From assembly GCF_034931005.1 (NCBI RefSeq), contig NZ_JAYGIN010000017.1, forward strand, positions 62,001-126,000: a stretch of DNA of 64,000 nucleotides, given 5' to 3'. The notes beneath the pieces are model-generated. The model saw nothing but the letters and a program-made list of their open reading frames with translations. It searched no databases and had not been told where the DNA came from. A program made the translations under genes and the position numbers. Positions 9,101 to 17,179 of this stretch are shown piece by piece (the first letter of the stretch is position 1; every line of letters begins with the position of its first letter). Source of the DNA: Arcicella sp034931005. GTDB taxonomy: Bacteria > Bacteroidota > Bacteroidia > Cytophagales > Spirosomataceae.

Positions 9101-9524
9101 ATTTATCTTGAACCGTAGCGGTTACTTCTAATTTTTTATTTTCGGTAAAACGTCTGGCGGTTTCCTTGACGATGGCAAACGCTCGGGGCAGAATGTCCAG
9201 AAGAACAACCTCTAATTGCTTATTACGGTCAAGACCAAGTGTATCAATTTGGTTGAAAATAGTTTCTTTAGCATCTACTGACATCTCAGGATTTGCTTCG
9301 ACCTCCATTTTCAAATCAGAAATATCAGCATCAATCTTTGCAAGATTTTTCTGAATAATTTCTTTTAATTCGGTCGTTTGCTGACGAAGTTGTTCATCAG
9401 ATAGGTTACGCAGTTTTGAAAATTCGGCATTTGTTTTTTCAACGTAAGGCATCAATTCCTTGATGTCACGGTCAGATTTTGTTCCGAAAAGTTTGGTTAC
9501 TGCTTTGGTGATGTAATTTATCAT
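6147..9524 (-). CDS. secA: Preprotein translocase ATPase SecA
   Basis: An 1125-residue SecA, the motor that drives unfolded preproteins through SecYEG at the inner membrane. Walker A ATGEGKT is at 196-202, Walker B MVDEVDSVLVDDART begins at 301, and the second ATPase half shows ATNMAGRGTDIKL and GRAGRQGD. It is longer than the E. coli protein through insertions typical of Bacteroidota SecA, including a basic stretch around residues 340-370. The tail lacks the Cys-rich zinc motif of the proteobacterial enzyme and ends in a conserved hydrophilic segment (VTVQYRDGSIKENVKYK). It appears to be a single-gene unit, with a clear terminator below and a roughly 300-bp leader above. Confidence 0.97.
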   Translation of the reverse strand: MINYITKAVTKLFGTKSDRDIKELMPYVEKTNAEFSKLRNLSDEQLRQQTTELKEIIQKNLAKIDADISDLKMEVEANPEMSVDAKETIFNQIDTLGLDRNKQLEVVLLDILPRAFAIVKETARRFTENKKLEVTATVQDKFLAAKKKNVEIIGETAIWHNKWNAAGNEIEWNMIHYDVQLIGGVVLHQGKISEMATGEGKTLVSTLPAFLNALAGRGVHLVTVNDYLAKRDSEWNAPLFEFHGLTVDCIDKHEPNTDERRQAYLADITYGTNNEFGFDYLRDNMARTPEEQVQRKHHFAMVDEVDSVLVDDARTPLIISGPMARGDEQEFDAFNPLVARMVEQQKKLVQDLLVEAKKLIAAGNKKEGGLALFRAFRGLPKARPVIKYLSETGIKQIMQETENIYLAENQKLMPEADAPLMFTIEEKNNQVEMTEKGLTFMTRMVENPDFFVIPDLSVDLTAIEKKAEITEQERLLEKEALIRDYSAKTQRIHTVSQLLKAYTLFEKNVEYIVDETDGKVKIVDESTGRIMEGRRYSDGLHQAIEAKESANIEDATQTYATITLQNYFRMYHKLCGMTGTAETEAGEFWTIYKLDVVTIPTNRQISRFDHEDKVYKTVREKYNAVADEIQELVDAGRPVLVGTTSVDNSELLSRMLSIRKIQHNVLNAKQHAREADIVAEAGHAGKVTIATNMAGRGTDIKLSTDAKKSGGLAIVGTERHESRRVDRQLRGRAGRQGDVGSSQFFLSLEDDLMRKFGSDRIAKVMDRMGMEEGEVIQHSMITSSVERAQKKVEENNFGIRKRLLEYDDVMNYQRNAIYKRRQNALFGERLALDIANNTYDVCSEIVQNNANYDELELRCIEILGIIPPFSRDEIGKFNTQQRTTRLYEAAEQHYQAKNRGLMEKVVNFAQEALSHGYTGMQVPIVSGNMMSQMFADAQETIDTNGRKLIQEMEKSIALSLIDQEWKEHLRDMDDLKQSVQNASYEQKDPLLIYKFEAVKLFERFLSRINIDTVSFLMKADMPEIQEAEAPKAPVKQAPQPKLQTQKDDALSALIGGLAGGRGDEQDYHDPSGGQSVEKIVPRQAVKIADRNQRVTVQYRDGSIKENVKYKTVEHDVEKGTAVVIA

Positions 9525-9927
9525 TATACTGTTTTTATGTTCTGTGTTTTAATTCAATATTCATGATTTGATGTTTGATGGTCGTGATTCGATGTGTGAT
9601 GTTCTACAAATATTGAAATACGATAATCTAATATCAAGCAACGAAAACCGAATATTTCCTGTCTCTAAAATGGAAATACTTACAAATTTAGTTCATTCGT
9701 CTTGATTTTTTTTAAACGAATCAGATTTTAAAGTGTCGAAGAGGGTAGTTGTTGTGATATTCGGTCATAATCAAGTATGACCGATAAGTAATTTATGGTC
9801 AGTTGTAACAAGTATTCTCAGTTTTTTGATTTTATTTTGTAAGGTTAAACAATCTCTCATTTTTACAAGAATGAAATATTATATCGCCCATTTTTTATCA
9901 ACAAAGATATTTTCCTTTGCTATTAAA
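9525..9927. other. Intergenic region between divergent secA and the sugar dehydrogenase gene
   Basis: About 400 AT-rich bases between divergent starts. Bases 9550-9640 hold degenerate direct repeats of a GATTTGATGTTTGATG type. Promoters for both neighbours must lie here, but I see no full TTG-N19-TAnnTTTG match, only near matches, and no RNA gene. Confidence 0.5.
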
Positions 9928-12900
9928 ATGAAAAAACTCTTTTTGATATCTTTTATGATACCTGTTTTTTCTTTAAGTTTTGGGCAGGTTTCTGGTTTTC
10001 AAGATGAATTAAAAATTAAAGGAAGTCATGGAAATGGCTTTTTTGGTTTAGTAGGGAGTAGCTTTGACCAAACTGGAAGAATGTTTGCCTACGAAACTAA
10101 TGGTAAACTATGGGCTGTTCGTTATGATTCCAGTAATGTTGAACAACGTTATTTAATGCTTGATATTTCTAATGAAGTATTAAGTACAGGAGATTTGGGT
10201 TTAGTTTCTATGGTTTTAGACCCTGATTTCCTTGTAAATGGGTATATCTATCTGATGTATTCTGTTAATAGACAGTTTTTGTTGACTGGTAATGATGGAG
10301 GCGATGACGTGAGTCAGGCAGGAACAATAGTCCGAGTGACACGCTATACTGCTGATATAAACACTGATTTTACGACTTTGATTGCTGATAGTCGCTTCAT
10401 TTTAATTGGTGATGTACCCTCTGATGGAATTCCTGTTTTGGGACCAAATCACGGAGGAGGATGTTTGGTATTTGGTAATGATGGAACATTGTTGATTTCA
10501 ACGGGAGATGGTTCGGTAGTTGGAAACGATACAGGGAATAATGGTTATGTCTTTGAAGCGATTGATGCAGGAATTATCACACCAGCCCAAAATGTGGGTA
10601 GTTACCGTTGCCAAATGGATAGCAGTTTGAATGGTAAAGTGCTAAGAATTAACCCAATGACAGGTGAAGGTTATGCTTCAAATCCGCACTATGAGCCTAA
10701 TAAACCACGTGCTGCACAGTCAAGAATGTGGGCGAAAGGGTTTAGAAATCCATATAGAATGACCTTAATGCCAAATACTGGAGGGCATCATTCCGAAGAA
10801 GGAAATCCTGGCGTTTTGATAGTGGGAGACGTTGGGGGGTATCAAAGAGAGGAAATAAATACAGTTACGGCGAGTGACCAAAATTTTGGTTGGCCACATT
10901 ATGAAGGCATAGATTCGAGCAATGAAGCATTTGACGATTCTACTTATATTCCTGCTATTAATAGAAAACCTGTTTTTGAGTATAGAGAACACGCTTTTCA
11001 TGCCAATGTTTTTCTGAATCAAGCTACAAAGAAACAATTGGGAACTCACGAAGGAGAATTTTTCTATAATGGCTTGGATGTTTTTAAGGGTAGCACGATT
11101 GTTATTGGTAATTTTTATCAAGGAAGTCGTTTTCCTGCAAAATATCATAATGCTTTGTTTTTTGCCGATTTTGGAGCAAAATGGATTCGAGCTATGACTT
11201 TTGATGCAAATTATGACCCAGCTACTATTGAAGATTTTGTCCAGATTCCTGACCAGATAGTAGGTGTAACGTTCAACCCTAAGGAAGATGCCATTTACTA
11301 TATAAGTGGTAACACGGCACCCTGCGACGAAGCTCATAAAATTACTTATTCATCGGCAGATACGCCACCCATTGCAAAGATTGAAGTGGATGTAAATAAT
11401 GGAATAGCTCCGTTACCAGTTGCCTTTAGTGCCATAAAATCTTATGACCCCGATGCCACAGAGCTTACTTACGAATGGCGTATTGATGATGTCGTTTTTA
11501 GTACAGGACTTGCTCCACATTATTTATTTAAACCTTCTGGAGATACCTCACAAACCTATAAAATAAAGCTAAAAGTGACCGACCAAAATGGTACAGGAAC
11601 TTCTGCGGTTGATTCTGTTTACATTTACGCTAATAATACACGACCTATCGTTTTAAGTACCAGTTTGGATACTGTTACTTCCATTCCTCCCAATCAAAAC
11701 TATAATGTTAATCTCTCTGCAATAGTTACAGATGCTCAGACGAGTGCCAATAATTTAATCTTGAGTTGGACGATTGCTTTTGCTCATAACGGGCATGAAC
11801 ACAAGGATAGTCCTTTGATTGGGAATAATATTTCTGCTACGTTGCCCGCCGTTGGTTGTGAAGTTGGGGAGGCTACTTACTGGTACAAAATTTATTTAAA
11901 GGTTACTGACATTCAAGGTTTATCCGAAACCGTCGTGAAGAATATTGAAGTAAATTGTGCTGGAATGGCTCAAACAATTACTTTTGACGCAATCCCGAAT
12001 CAAGAAATTAATATTAATGCACTCAATAGTTTATCTGCTTCTGCGGTATCGTCGGTCGGAGTAACGCCTCTGTACTACTTTACTATGACAGGTCCCGCCT
12101 ACACGATTGATAATCAAATTAAACTGACTGGTAAACCTGGGAAAGTTGCCATCAGAGCGGTTCAGCACGGAAATGTAAACTACAAACCTGCATTGCCTAT
12201 TGACCGATTTTTTGATGTTGATAGAACAACTACTCATTACGTGATGCGTTTTGATTCTATTCCTGATAAATTAACCACTGATACTTCCTTTACAATTATT
12301 GCTACAACCACACCGACAGAGGAAATTTCCACGTATATGTTGATTTCTGGTCCAGCAACTTTGTCTGGGAATACGGTCAGTTTAACAGGAGACACAGGAA
12401 CTGTAAGAATTAGAGCGTATTTTGAGGGGAATTATTTTAAGAGAGGAGTTTATATGGATAGAGTTTTTAAGGTAAATATTACAACCTTACAACTTCCCCA
12501 AGATGAAATCATTTATGGGGATGCTTTAAACCCAAATTGGCAAAATTTTTCCTCAATTTCTTCTTTAGATATTGCAAACACAAGTCCACCATTTATCAAT
12601 ACTAAATCTATCAAAATAACTAATCCAATAAGTGATGAAACGTTAGATTTTAGGAAAAATGCTGCTCTTCATGTGGCAGATTTTCCTCATGGTATTGAAT
12701 TTTGGGTTTATAATGAAGGGAATACTCCTTTTCCTCTTCAAGTACAAACATTTGAAACCAATAATGGCGGAGGAGGCAATATAATAACTGTGATGGCAGA
12801 CCCTAAAAAATGGGTGCATTATGTTTTGGAATGGAATCTATTCGGAAGCCCAACACAGATTGGCAAAGTGATTATAAAATTAAATCAGTCGCAAGCAGAA

Positions 12901-13146
12901 AGTCTTTATTTTGATGAAATAAAATTGCTTTATTGTGCTGATATGCAGTCTGTTAAAACGGGTAATTGGAATGATGCCAGTGTTTGGTCTTGTGGTCGGA
13001 TTCCCATTGTTACTGATACCGTTACAATTAATACAGAACATACTGTTACCATTGCAAATGGACAAAGTGCAACGCTCAATTTATTGTACCTGTTGGGTAC
13101 ATTGAATAAAGAAGTTGGTAGTGTTTTGAATATTAACAATTATTGA
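9928..13146 (+). CDS. Secreted PQQ-type glucose/sorbosone dehydrogenase with PKD and repeat domains
   Basis: The frame is open from TTG 9826, but ATG 9928 starts a good signal peptide (MKKLFLISFMIPVFSLSFGQ), so I place the start there (1072 residues). Residues ~25-470 form a GSDH-type beta-propeller: PNHGGG, DGTLLISTGDG, GKVLRINP, KGFRNPYRM and NFGWPHYEG are typical, and the enzyme is expected to oxidise aldoses with PQQ in the periplasm or outside the cell. Residues ~478-568 are a PKD domain (FSAIKSYDPD, YKIKLKVTDQNG), ~569-680 another Ig-like segment, and ~681-850 two similar modules starting ITFDAIPNQ and MRFDSIPDK. The end holds the GNWNDASVWSCGRIP motif of secreted Bacteroidota proteins, but no T9SS sorting domain follows, so the C-terminus may be truncated. 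Confidence 0.85.
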   Translation: MKKLFLISFMIPVFSLSFGQVSGFQDELKIKGSHGNGFFGLVGSSFDQTGRMFAYETNGKLWAVRYDSSNVEQRYLMLDISNEVLSTGDLGLVSMVLDPDFLVNGYIYLMYSVNRQFLLTGNDGGDDVSQAGTIVRVTRYTADINTDFTTLIADSRFILIGDVPSDGIPVLGPNHGGGCLVFGNDGTLLISTGDGSVVGNDTGNNGYVFEAIDAGIITPAQNVGSYRCQMDSSLNGKVLRINPMTGEGYASNPHYEPNKPRAAQSRMWAKGFRNPYRMTLMPNTGGHHSEEGNPGVLIVGDVGGYQREEINTVTASDQNFGWPHYEGIDSSNEAFDDSTYIPAINRKPVFEYREHAFHANVFLNQATKKQLGTHEGEFFYNGLDVFKGSTIVIGNFYQGSRFPAKYHNALFFADFGAKWIRAMTFDANYDPATIEDFVQIPDQIVGVTFNPKEDAIYYISGNTAPCDEAHKITYSSADTPPIAKIEVDVNNGIAPLPVAFSAIKSYDPDATELTYEWRIDDVVFSTGLAPHYLFKPSGDTSQTYKIKLKVTDQNGTGTSAVDSVYIYANNTRPIVLSTSLDTVTSIPPNQNYNVNLSAIVTDAQTSANNLILSWTIAFAHNGHEHKDSPLIGNNISATLPAVGCEVGEATYWYKIYLKVTDIQGLSETVVKNIEVNCAGMAQTITFDAIPNQEININALNSLSASAVSSVGVTPLYYFTMTGPAYTIDNQIKLTGKPGKVAIRAVQHGNVNYKPALPIDRFFDVDRTTTHYVMRFDSIPDKLTTDTSFTIIATTTPTEEISTYMLISGPATLSGNTVSLTGDTGTVRIRAYFEGNYFKRGVYMDRVFKVNITTLQLPQDEIIYGDALNPNWQNFSSISSLDIANTSPPFINTKSIKITNPISDETLDFRKNAALHVADFPHGIEFWVYNEGNTPFPLQVQTFETNNGGGGNIITVMADPKKWVHYVLEWNLFGSPTQIGKVIIKLNQSQAESLYFDEIKLLYCADMQSVKTGNWNDASVWSCGRIPIVTDTVTINTEHTVTIANGQSATLNLLYLLGTLNKEVGSVLNINNY

Positions 13147-13186
13147 TTTGCTTTGATGAACAAAAAACATCTCATCAAACATATTA

Positions 13187-13954
13187 ATGAACGCAAATCA
13201 AATTTTTAGTCTCGAAGGAAAAGTTGCCTTAATCACAGGAGCATCCAAAGGAATTGGTGAAGCCATTGCACGGTTTTACGCTGCTTGTGGAGCAAAAGTT
13301 GTTATCAATTCTCGTAAACAAGAAGAATTAGACAAAGTAGCTGATGATATTCGCTCGCAAGGAGGAGAATGTACGGGCATTGCTGCCAATGCAGGTGATA
13401 TTGCGAGTTGCAAATTATTAATACAGCAAACCGTTGAATTGTACGGAGGCATTGATATTTTGGTGAATAACGCCGCTACCAATCCTGTTTATGGCCCAGT
13501 TTTAAATGCAGAAGAATGGGCTTTTGATAAGATTATGAATATCAACGTAAAAGCTCCTTTTGAAATTAGTAAAATGGTTCATCCTATCATGAAACAGCGT
13601 GGAGGAGGTTCAGTTATCAATATCAGTTCTATTGCAGGCATTACGCCCGACTCAGGTTTGGGCTTGTATTCGGTGTCAAAAGCAGCCTTAAATATGCTTA
13701 CAAAAGTAACCGCTAAAGAATGGGGAACTGACGGCATTAGAGTAAATTCTATTTGCCCAGGATTAATCAAAACGAAGTTTTCAGAGGCTTTGTGGCAAAA
13801 CGAACAAATTTTAAATCGTTTCGTGAAAAACTTACCTGTCGCCCGTATGGGAACCGTTGAGGAAATTGCAGGATTAGCCCTTTTCTTAGCTTCCGATGCT
13901 TCGGGTTACTGCACAGGAGGAATTTATACGGCTGATGGCGGAACGACGATTTAG
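13187..13954 (+). CDS. SDR-family NAD(P)-dependent oxidoreductase
   Basis: A 255-residue classical short-chain dehydrogenase. GASKGIGEAIA near residue 18 binds the cofactor, NNAATN is the structural NNAG-like motif, SSIAG carries the catalytic serine, and YSVSKAALN holds the catalytic Tyr and Lys. The C-terminal RMGTVEEIAGLALFLASDAS and TGGIYTADGG segments are typical of FabG-like enzymes. The substrate is not readable. It starts about 40 bp after the sugar dehydrogenase stop and may share its transcript. Confidence 0.88.
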   Translation: MNANQIFSLEGKVALITGASKGIGEAIARFYAACGAKVVINSRKQEELDKVADDIRSQGGECTGIAANAGDIASCKLLIQQTVELYGGIDILVNNAATNPVYGPVLNAEEWAFDKIMNINVKAPFEISKMVHPIMKQRGGGSVINISSIAGITPDSGLGLYSVSKAALNMLTKVTAKEWGTDGIRVNSICPGLIKTKFSEALWQNEQILNRFVKNLPVARMGTVEEIAGLALFLASDASGYCTGGIYTADGGTTI

Positions 13955-14040
13955 ATATTAGATGACAGAGAATAGAGGTTAGAGGTTAGAGATTTTGTCA
14001 TCTAATCTCTGTTCTCTAAACTCTATCATCTATTCTCTAT
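13955..14040. repeat. Low-complexity hairpin (TTAGAGA-type arms)
   Basis: A purine-rich left arm (GAGAATAGAGGTTAGAGG-like) faces a pyrimidine-rich right arm (CTAATCTCTGTTCTCT-like). The pairing is imperfect. It is one of about ten such elements in this window. Confidence 0.65.
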
Positions 14041-14048
14041 TAAACCCT

Positions 14049-14056
14049 TATCTTTG
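14049..14056 (+). promoter_or_regulatory. Bacteroidota -7 promoter box TATCTTTG
   Basis: An exact TAnnTTTG match about 20 bases before the TTG at 14076. It argues that the helicase gene starts at 14076 rather than at the upstream TTG 13995, which lies inside the repeat. No clear -33 TTG is visible. Confidence 0.5.
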
Positions 14057-14075
14057 TCAAAATAAAAATAATACA

Positions 14076-15188
14076 TTGGCAACATTCAAAGAATTAGGCG
14101 TTTCGGAGCATTTCATTCAAGCATTGACTGAAATGAACATCAACAAACCCTCAGAAATACAGGAAAAATCAATTCCTTTTTTACTCAAAAATCAAAACGA
14201 TTTTATTGGTCAAGCACAAACAGGAACGGGCAAAACAGCCGCTTTCGGTTTACCGCTTTTGATGAGAATTAATCCGAAATCTACGGAAGTTCAAGGCTTA
14301 ATTTTAGCTCCAACTCGTGAATTATGCCAGCAAATTGCGAAGCATTTATTCAAATTAACAAAATTTGCTCCCGAAAAAATCTTTGTTGGAGCCGTTTATG
14401 GCGGTGAAAAAATAGATATTCAACTCCGAAATTTATCAAAACCTACTCAAATTATTGTGGCAACGCCAGGAAGATTAATTGACTTATTAGACCGTAAAGC
14501 GATTAGTTTGAAAGCCGTCAAAACGCTTATTTTAGACGAAGCCGACGAAATGTTGAGCATGGGTTTTAAGGATGAATTGAATACCATTTTACGTCAAACA
14601 CCTGCTGATGGCAAAAAATGGTTATTCTCGGCAACACTTCCAACGGCTCTACAAAAATTGGTAGATATGTACATGGCGAAGAATACGCACACGGTACAAG
14701 TGAGTAAAAATGAAGTAGTTAATAATCTGATTGAACACCAATATTTTGTTTGTGAAGAGAGAGATAAATTTGATTATGTCGTTCAATTTATCCAAACGAT
14801 GTCTTCGGCTTCAGGAATTATTTTTTGTAGAACCAAAGCCGCAGTTCAAACCTTGACGAAGCAATTAATCAGTAAAAATTTTGCTGCCGATGCCATTCAC
14901 GGTGATTTGCAACAAAAGGAACGGGATAAAGTAATGCGGGCTTTTAAGAATCATAAACTCAAAATTTTGGTAGCAACGGATATTTCTGCACGTGGAATTG
15001 ACGTAGATGATTTAGCGTATGTTATTCACTATCAATTACCTGACCAACCAGAATATTACACTCACCGAAGTGGAAGAACGGCTCGGGCAGGGAAAAGAGG
15101 CATTTCAATTTGTTTCGTAACACAGTCGGAAGTAAAAAGACTGAATGAATACACCAAATTGTTGAACATTTCTTTCAAGAAAATTTAA
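14076..15188 (+). CDS. DEAD-box ATP-dependent RNA helicase
   Basis: A two-domain RNA helicase of about 370 residues from TTG 14076; the frame is open back to TTG 13995, but that stretch lies in a repeat and before a promoter box. The Q motif (NKPSEIQEKSIP), motif I AQTGTGKT (~47-54), Ia PTRELCQQ, II DEADEM (~154), III SAT, V DISARGIDV and VI HRSGRTARAG are all present. The protein ends soon after motif VI, so it lacks the C-terminal RNA-binding or basic tail of DbpA, RhlE or CsdA types. It probably unwinds short RNA duplexes in ribosome assembly or RNA decay. A strong terminator follows. Confidence 0.93.
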   Translation: MATFKELGVSEHFIQALTEMNINKPSEIQEKSIPFLLKNQNDFIGQAQTGTGKTAAFGLPLLMRINPKSTEVQGLILAPTRELCQQIAKHLFKLTKFAPEKIFVGAVYGGEKIDIQLRNLSKPTQIIVATPGRLIDLLDRKAISLKAVKTLILDEADEMLSMGFKDELNTILRQTPADGKKWLFSATLPTALQKLVDMYMAKNTHTVQVSKNEVVNNLIEHQYFVCEERDKFDYVVQFIQTMSSASGIIFCRTKAAVQTLTKQLISKNFAADAIHGDLQQKERDKVMRAFKNHKLKILVATDISARGIDVDDLAYVIHYQLPDQPEYYTHRSGRTARAGKRGISICFVTQSEVKRLNEYTKLLNISFKKI

Positions 15189-15211
15189 GTTAATATTTCT
15201 GTTATATAATT

Positions 15212-15268
15212 TCGGCGAGCATTTTCAATCATAGATTTTATTCTATGAGGAAATACTCGCCGATTTTT
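15212..15268 (+). terminator. Terminator after the helicase gene
   Basis: TCGGCGAG at 15212-15219 pairs with CTCGCCGA at 15256-15263, with further pairing inside (CATAG/CTATG), followed by TTTTTG. The stop codon is 24 bp upstream. Confidence 0.85.
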
Positions 15269-15307
15269 GTTTGAATAAACTTAACGTAAGTAGTAATATT
15301 TTGATGT

Positions 15308-15463
15308 TTATTTTTTAAGGCTATCCGCTTGTATTCGTTCAATGGCAGCCTTTTTCTTGTTCCAAGGGGCAGTCGTATTCATTCCCATTTGAATGGCTAA
15401 TATTGCCATCAAAACCGTGAAAATAATAAATACCCATCTAAATATTTTTTGATTTTTATTCAT
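15308..15463 (-). CDS. Small single-pass membrane protein (51 aa)
   Basis: The minus strand of this spacer encodes an intact 51-residue protein from ATG (15463) to TAA (15308). It has a short basic N-terminus (MNKNQKIFRW), one membrane helix from about residue 10 to 27 (VFIIFTVLMAILAIQMGMN), then a charged tail with TTAPWNKKKAAIERIQADS. The helix followed by a Lys-rich amphipathic tail is a sensible protein pattern rather than a random frame. I recall similar small proteins in Cytophagales but cannot name a family. It is convergent with the helicase and divergent from the lipoprotein gene at 15635. Confidence 0.65.
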   Translation of the reverse strand: MNKNQKIFRWVFIIFTVLMAILAIQMGMNTTAPWNKKKAAIERIQADSLKK

Positions 15464-15634
15464 GTTAATTCTTGCCTATTATCCTTTATTGGTATCGTTT
15501 AAAATATTTTTCGCAATAAAATTAACTAATTAACATTAACCAATGAAGATTATCTAAAGAATCTAATTATTTTGCGAATTAATTAACCGCTGATACGATT
15601 TCAAAAGCATTTATCAAGTGCATAATTTACCCCC

Positions 15635-16423
15635 ATGAAAAATAAACTAAAATATTACTTATTTCTTATTCCAGCGAGTAGCCTTGTGCTAAGTTGCTCG
15701 GATGCAGGTAAAAAGTACGAAGACGTTGAAGAAGCAAAAACGTGTTCTATGATTTTTATTGACAAATCGGTAAGTGTAAATGTCAATAAGAAATTTATTA
15801 ACGAAAAATATACCAAAGTAATTAGCCAATTGATTGATGAAAATGTGAAAGGAAAAGGCGATAAAATTGAGGTATATTTCGTGCATGAAAATACTGCAAA
15901 AGGTAAGGCGGTTGAGGTAACAAGTAGAACTGAAAAAGGAGAAGTAGCAGGAGCGAGTTCTACTGATTCAGAAGCTATTGCAACGGAGTATAATATGTCG
16001 ATGGATAAAGAGCGTAGTGTTTTCAAGAAAATTGTTTTTGCTCAATTGGCTTCTCAAAATACGTCTTCAAGCAAAAACAACACGGATATTTGGGCAGCGT
16101 TGCCATTAATAAATAAAGTTATTGCGAAAGGCTATAACGTAAAAGCCTACTTTTTGTCGGACATGGTAGAAAGCATGAAAGCAGAAGGTCGTAGAGATTT
16201 TCATACCAATCCACCTGTTGATGATGCTGCCGCAGTAGGTTGGGCAAGAGAAGATGCCGATGCTTTAAAATCATCAGTTTCAAATATTGGTTTAGCACAA
16301 ATATTTATAGCCAAACCATTTGAACCAACGGCTTCAAGAAAGAAAAATAATCCAGCTATTTCAACTTATTGGCAACGTTTATTTTTAGAATTAGGCGTTA
16401 CGTCGGAAGTTGTGGAACTTTAA
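15635..16423 (+). CDS. Lipoprotein with a VWA-like fold (function unknown)
   Basis: A 262-residue protein with a lipoprotein signal (SSLVLSC, Cys21). After it comes SMIFIDKSVSVNVN: a hydrophobic strand ending in an Asp-x-Ser-x-Ser pattern, like the metal-binding start of von Willebrand A domains. Later YNVKAYFLSDMVESM looks like a further VWA strand with an acidic end, and GLAQIFIAKPF another. It is probably a membrane-anchored periplasmic or surface protein binding a divalent metal or partner protein. That fold is my inference from pattern only. No functional partner is adjacent. Confidence 0.65.
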   Translation: MKNKLKYYLFLIPASSLVLSCSDAGKKYEDVEEAKTCSMIFIDKSVSVNVNKKFINEKYTKVISQLIDENVKGKGDKIEVYFVHENTAKGKAVEVTSRTEKGEVAGASSTDSEAIATEYNMSMDKERSVFKKIVFAQLASQNTSSSKNNTDIWAALPLINKVIAKGYNVKAYFLSDMVESMKAEGRRDFHTNPPVDDAAAVGWAREDADALKSSVSNIGLAQIFIAKPFEPTASRKKNNPAISTYWQRLFLELGVTSEVVEL

Positions 16424-16556
16424 AGGGGTGAGGAGGTAGGAGTAATGGAGTTAAGTTAAGGGTAAAGTAGCTTTTCCCTTAACTCCTCTCCCTTAACTCT
16501 TTCCTTATTTCCCCTTCTCTCTTCCCTCTTAACTCTTCCCCTCTATCAATAAAAAT
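16424..16556. repeat. Low-complexity hairpin (AAGGGTTAAGT-type arms)
   Basis: The left arm GGAGTTAAGTTAAGGG faces the right arm CCCTTAACTCCTCTCCC, then more pyrimidine-rich words run up to the next start codon. It resembles the other intergenic hairpins listed here. Confidence 0.6.
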
Positions 16557-17000
16557 ATGCTAATCGTCAAAATTCCTTCAACTGCCCAAGAATGGGAACA
16601 ATATTACAATCTTCGTTTTACCGTCTTGCGTGAACCTTGGGGACAACTCAAAGGGAGTGAAGTTTTGAAAGATGAAGACCAAGCCGACCACGCAATGATT
16701 GTCGATTCTGAAACTGACGAAATTGTGGGCGTAGCACGTATGCAAACAAACACGCCTACGCAAGGACAAGTGCGTTGTGTGGCAGTATCGCCCGATGTAC
16801 AAGGCAAAGGAGTTGGTAAATTATTAATGAAATATTTGGAAGATGTAGCCAAAGAAAAAGGCATCAAAGAAATTATCCTTGATGCCCGAGAAAATGCTGT
16901 AAAGTTTTATCAATCAATTGGTTATACAATTTTTGAAGATTCATATTTGCTATTCGGTGAAATCCAACATTATAAAATGAGAAAAGAATTAAGTAAGTAG
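16557..17000 (+). CDS. GNAT-family N-acetyltransferase
   Basis: A 147-residue single-domain acetyltransferase. VRCVAVSPDVQGKGVGKLL near residues 71-89 is the acetyl-CoA-binding strand and loop (Q/RxxGxG/A), and the following AKEKGIKEIILDARENAVKFY carries the typical asparagine and tyrosine. The N-terminus (QEWEQYYNLRFTVLREPWG) resembles the ElaA/YjcF-like subgroup of small GNATs. The substrate, a small amine or peptide N-terminus, cannot be read. It lies between two low-complexity repeat regions and has no operon partner. Confidence 0.85.
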   Translation: MLIVKIPSTAQEWEQYYNLRFTVLREPWGQLKGSEVLKDEDQADHAMIVDSETDEIVGVARMQTNTPTQGQVRCVAVSPDVQGKGVGKLLMKYLEDVAKEKGIKEIILDARENAVKFYQSIGYTIFEDSYLLFGEIQHYKMRKELSK

Positions 17001-17073
17001 TGGTGATTTGTAATTCAAAAATAACCTCAAATTAGTTTCCCAAACGGAACTAATTCCAACAAACGATGCTTCA

Positions 17074-17178
17074 CTCTAATCTCTAATCTCTAATCTCTAA
17101 TCTCTAATCTCTAATCTCTAATCTCTAATCTCTAATCTCTAATCTCTAATCTCTAATCTCTAATCTCTAATTTCTAAT
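17074..17178. repeat. Heptanucleotide tandem array (CTCTAAT), about 15 units
   Basis: Fourteen exact copies of CTCTAAT run from 17074 to 17171, followed by one variant copy (TTCTAAT). It sits between the GNAT gene and the 3' end of the minus-strand lipoprotein gene. A perfect array of this size is prone to slippage, so copy number probably varies between isolates. Confidence 0.97.
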
Positions 17179-17179
17179 C

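Noticed and set aside
9826..9927. Extended start of the sugar dehydrogenase at TTG 9826
   Set aside because: ATG 9928 begins a clear signal peptide, which the longer form would bury.
10765..11337. 190-residue minus-strand frame inside the sugar dehydrogenase gene
   Set aside because: It lies fully antisense to a well-supported coding frame with clear family motifs and has no recognisable protein features.
15635..16423. VWA-like lipoprotein as part of a MoxR/BatA-type operon
   Set aside because: No MoxR ATPase or further VWA gene is next to it; the neighbours are a small membrane protein gene and a GNAT gene.
17074..17178. CTCTAAT (TTAGAGA) array as telomere-like DNA
   Set aside because: It lies inside a normal gene-bearing chromosome segment with genes on both sides; a slippage-prone microsatellite is enough to explain it.
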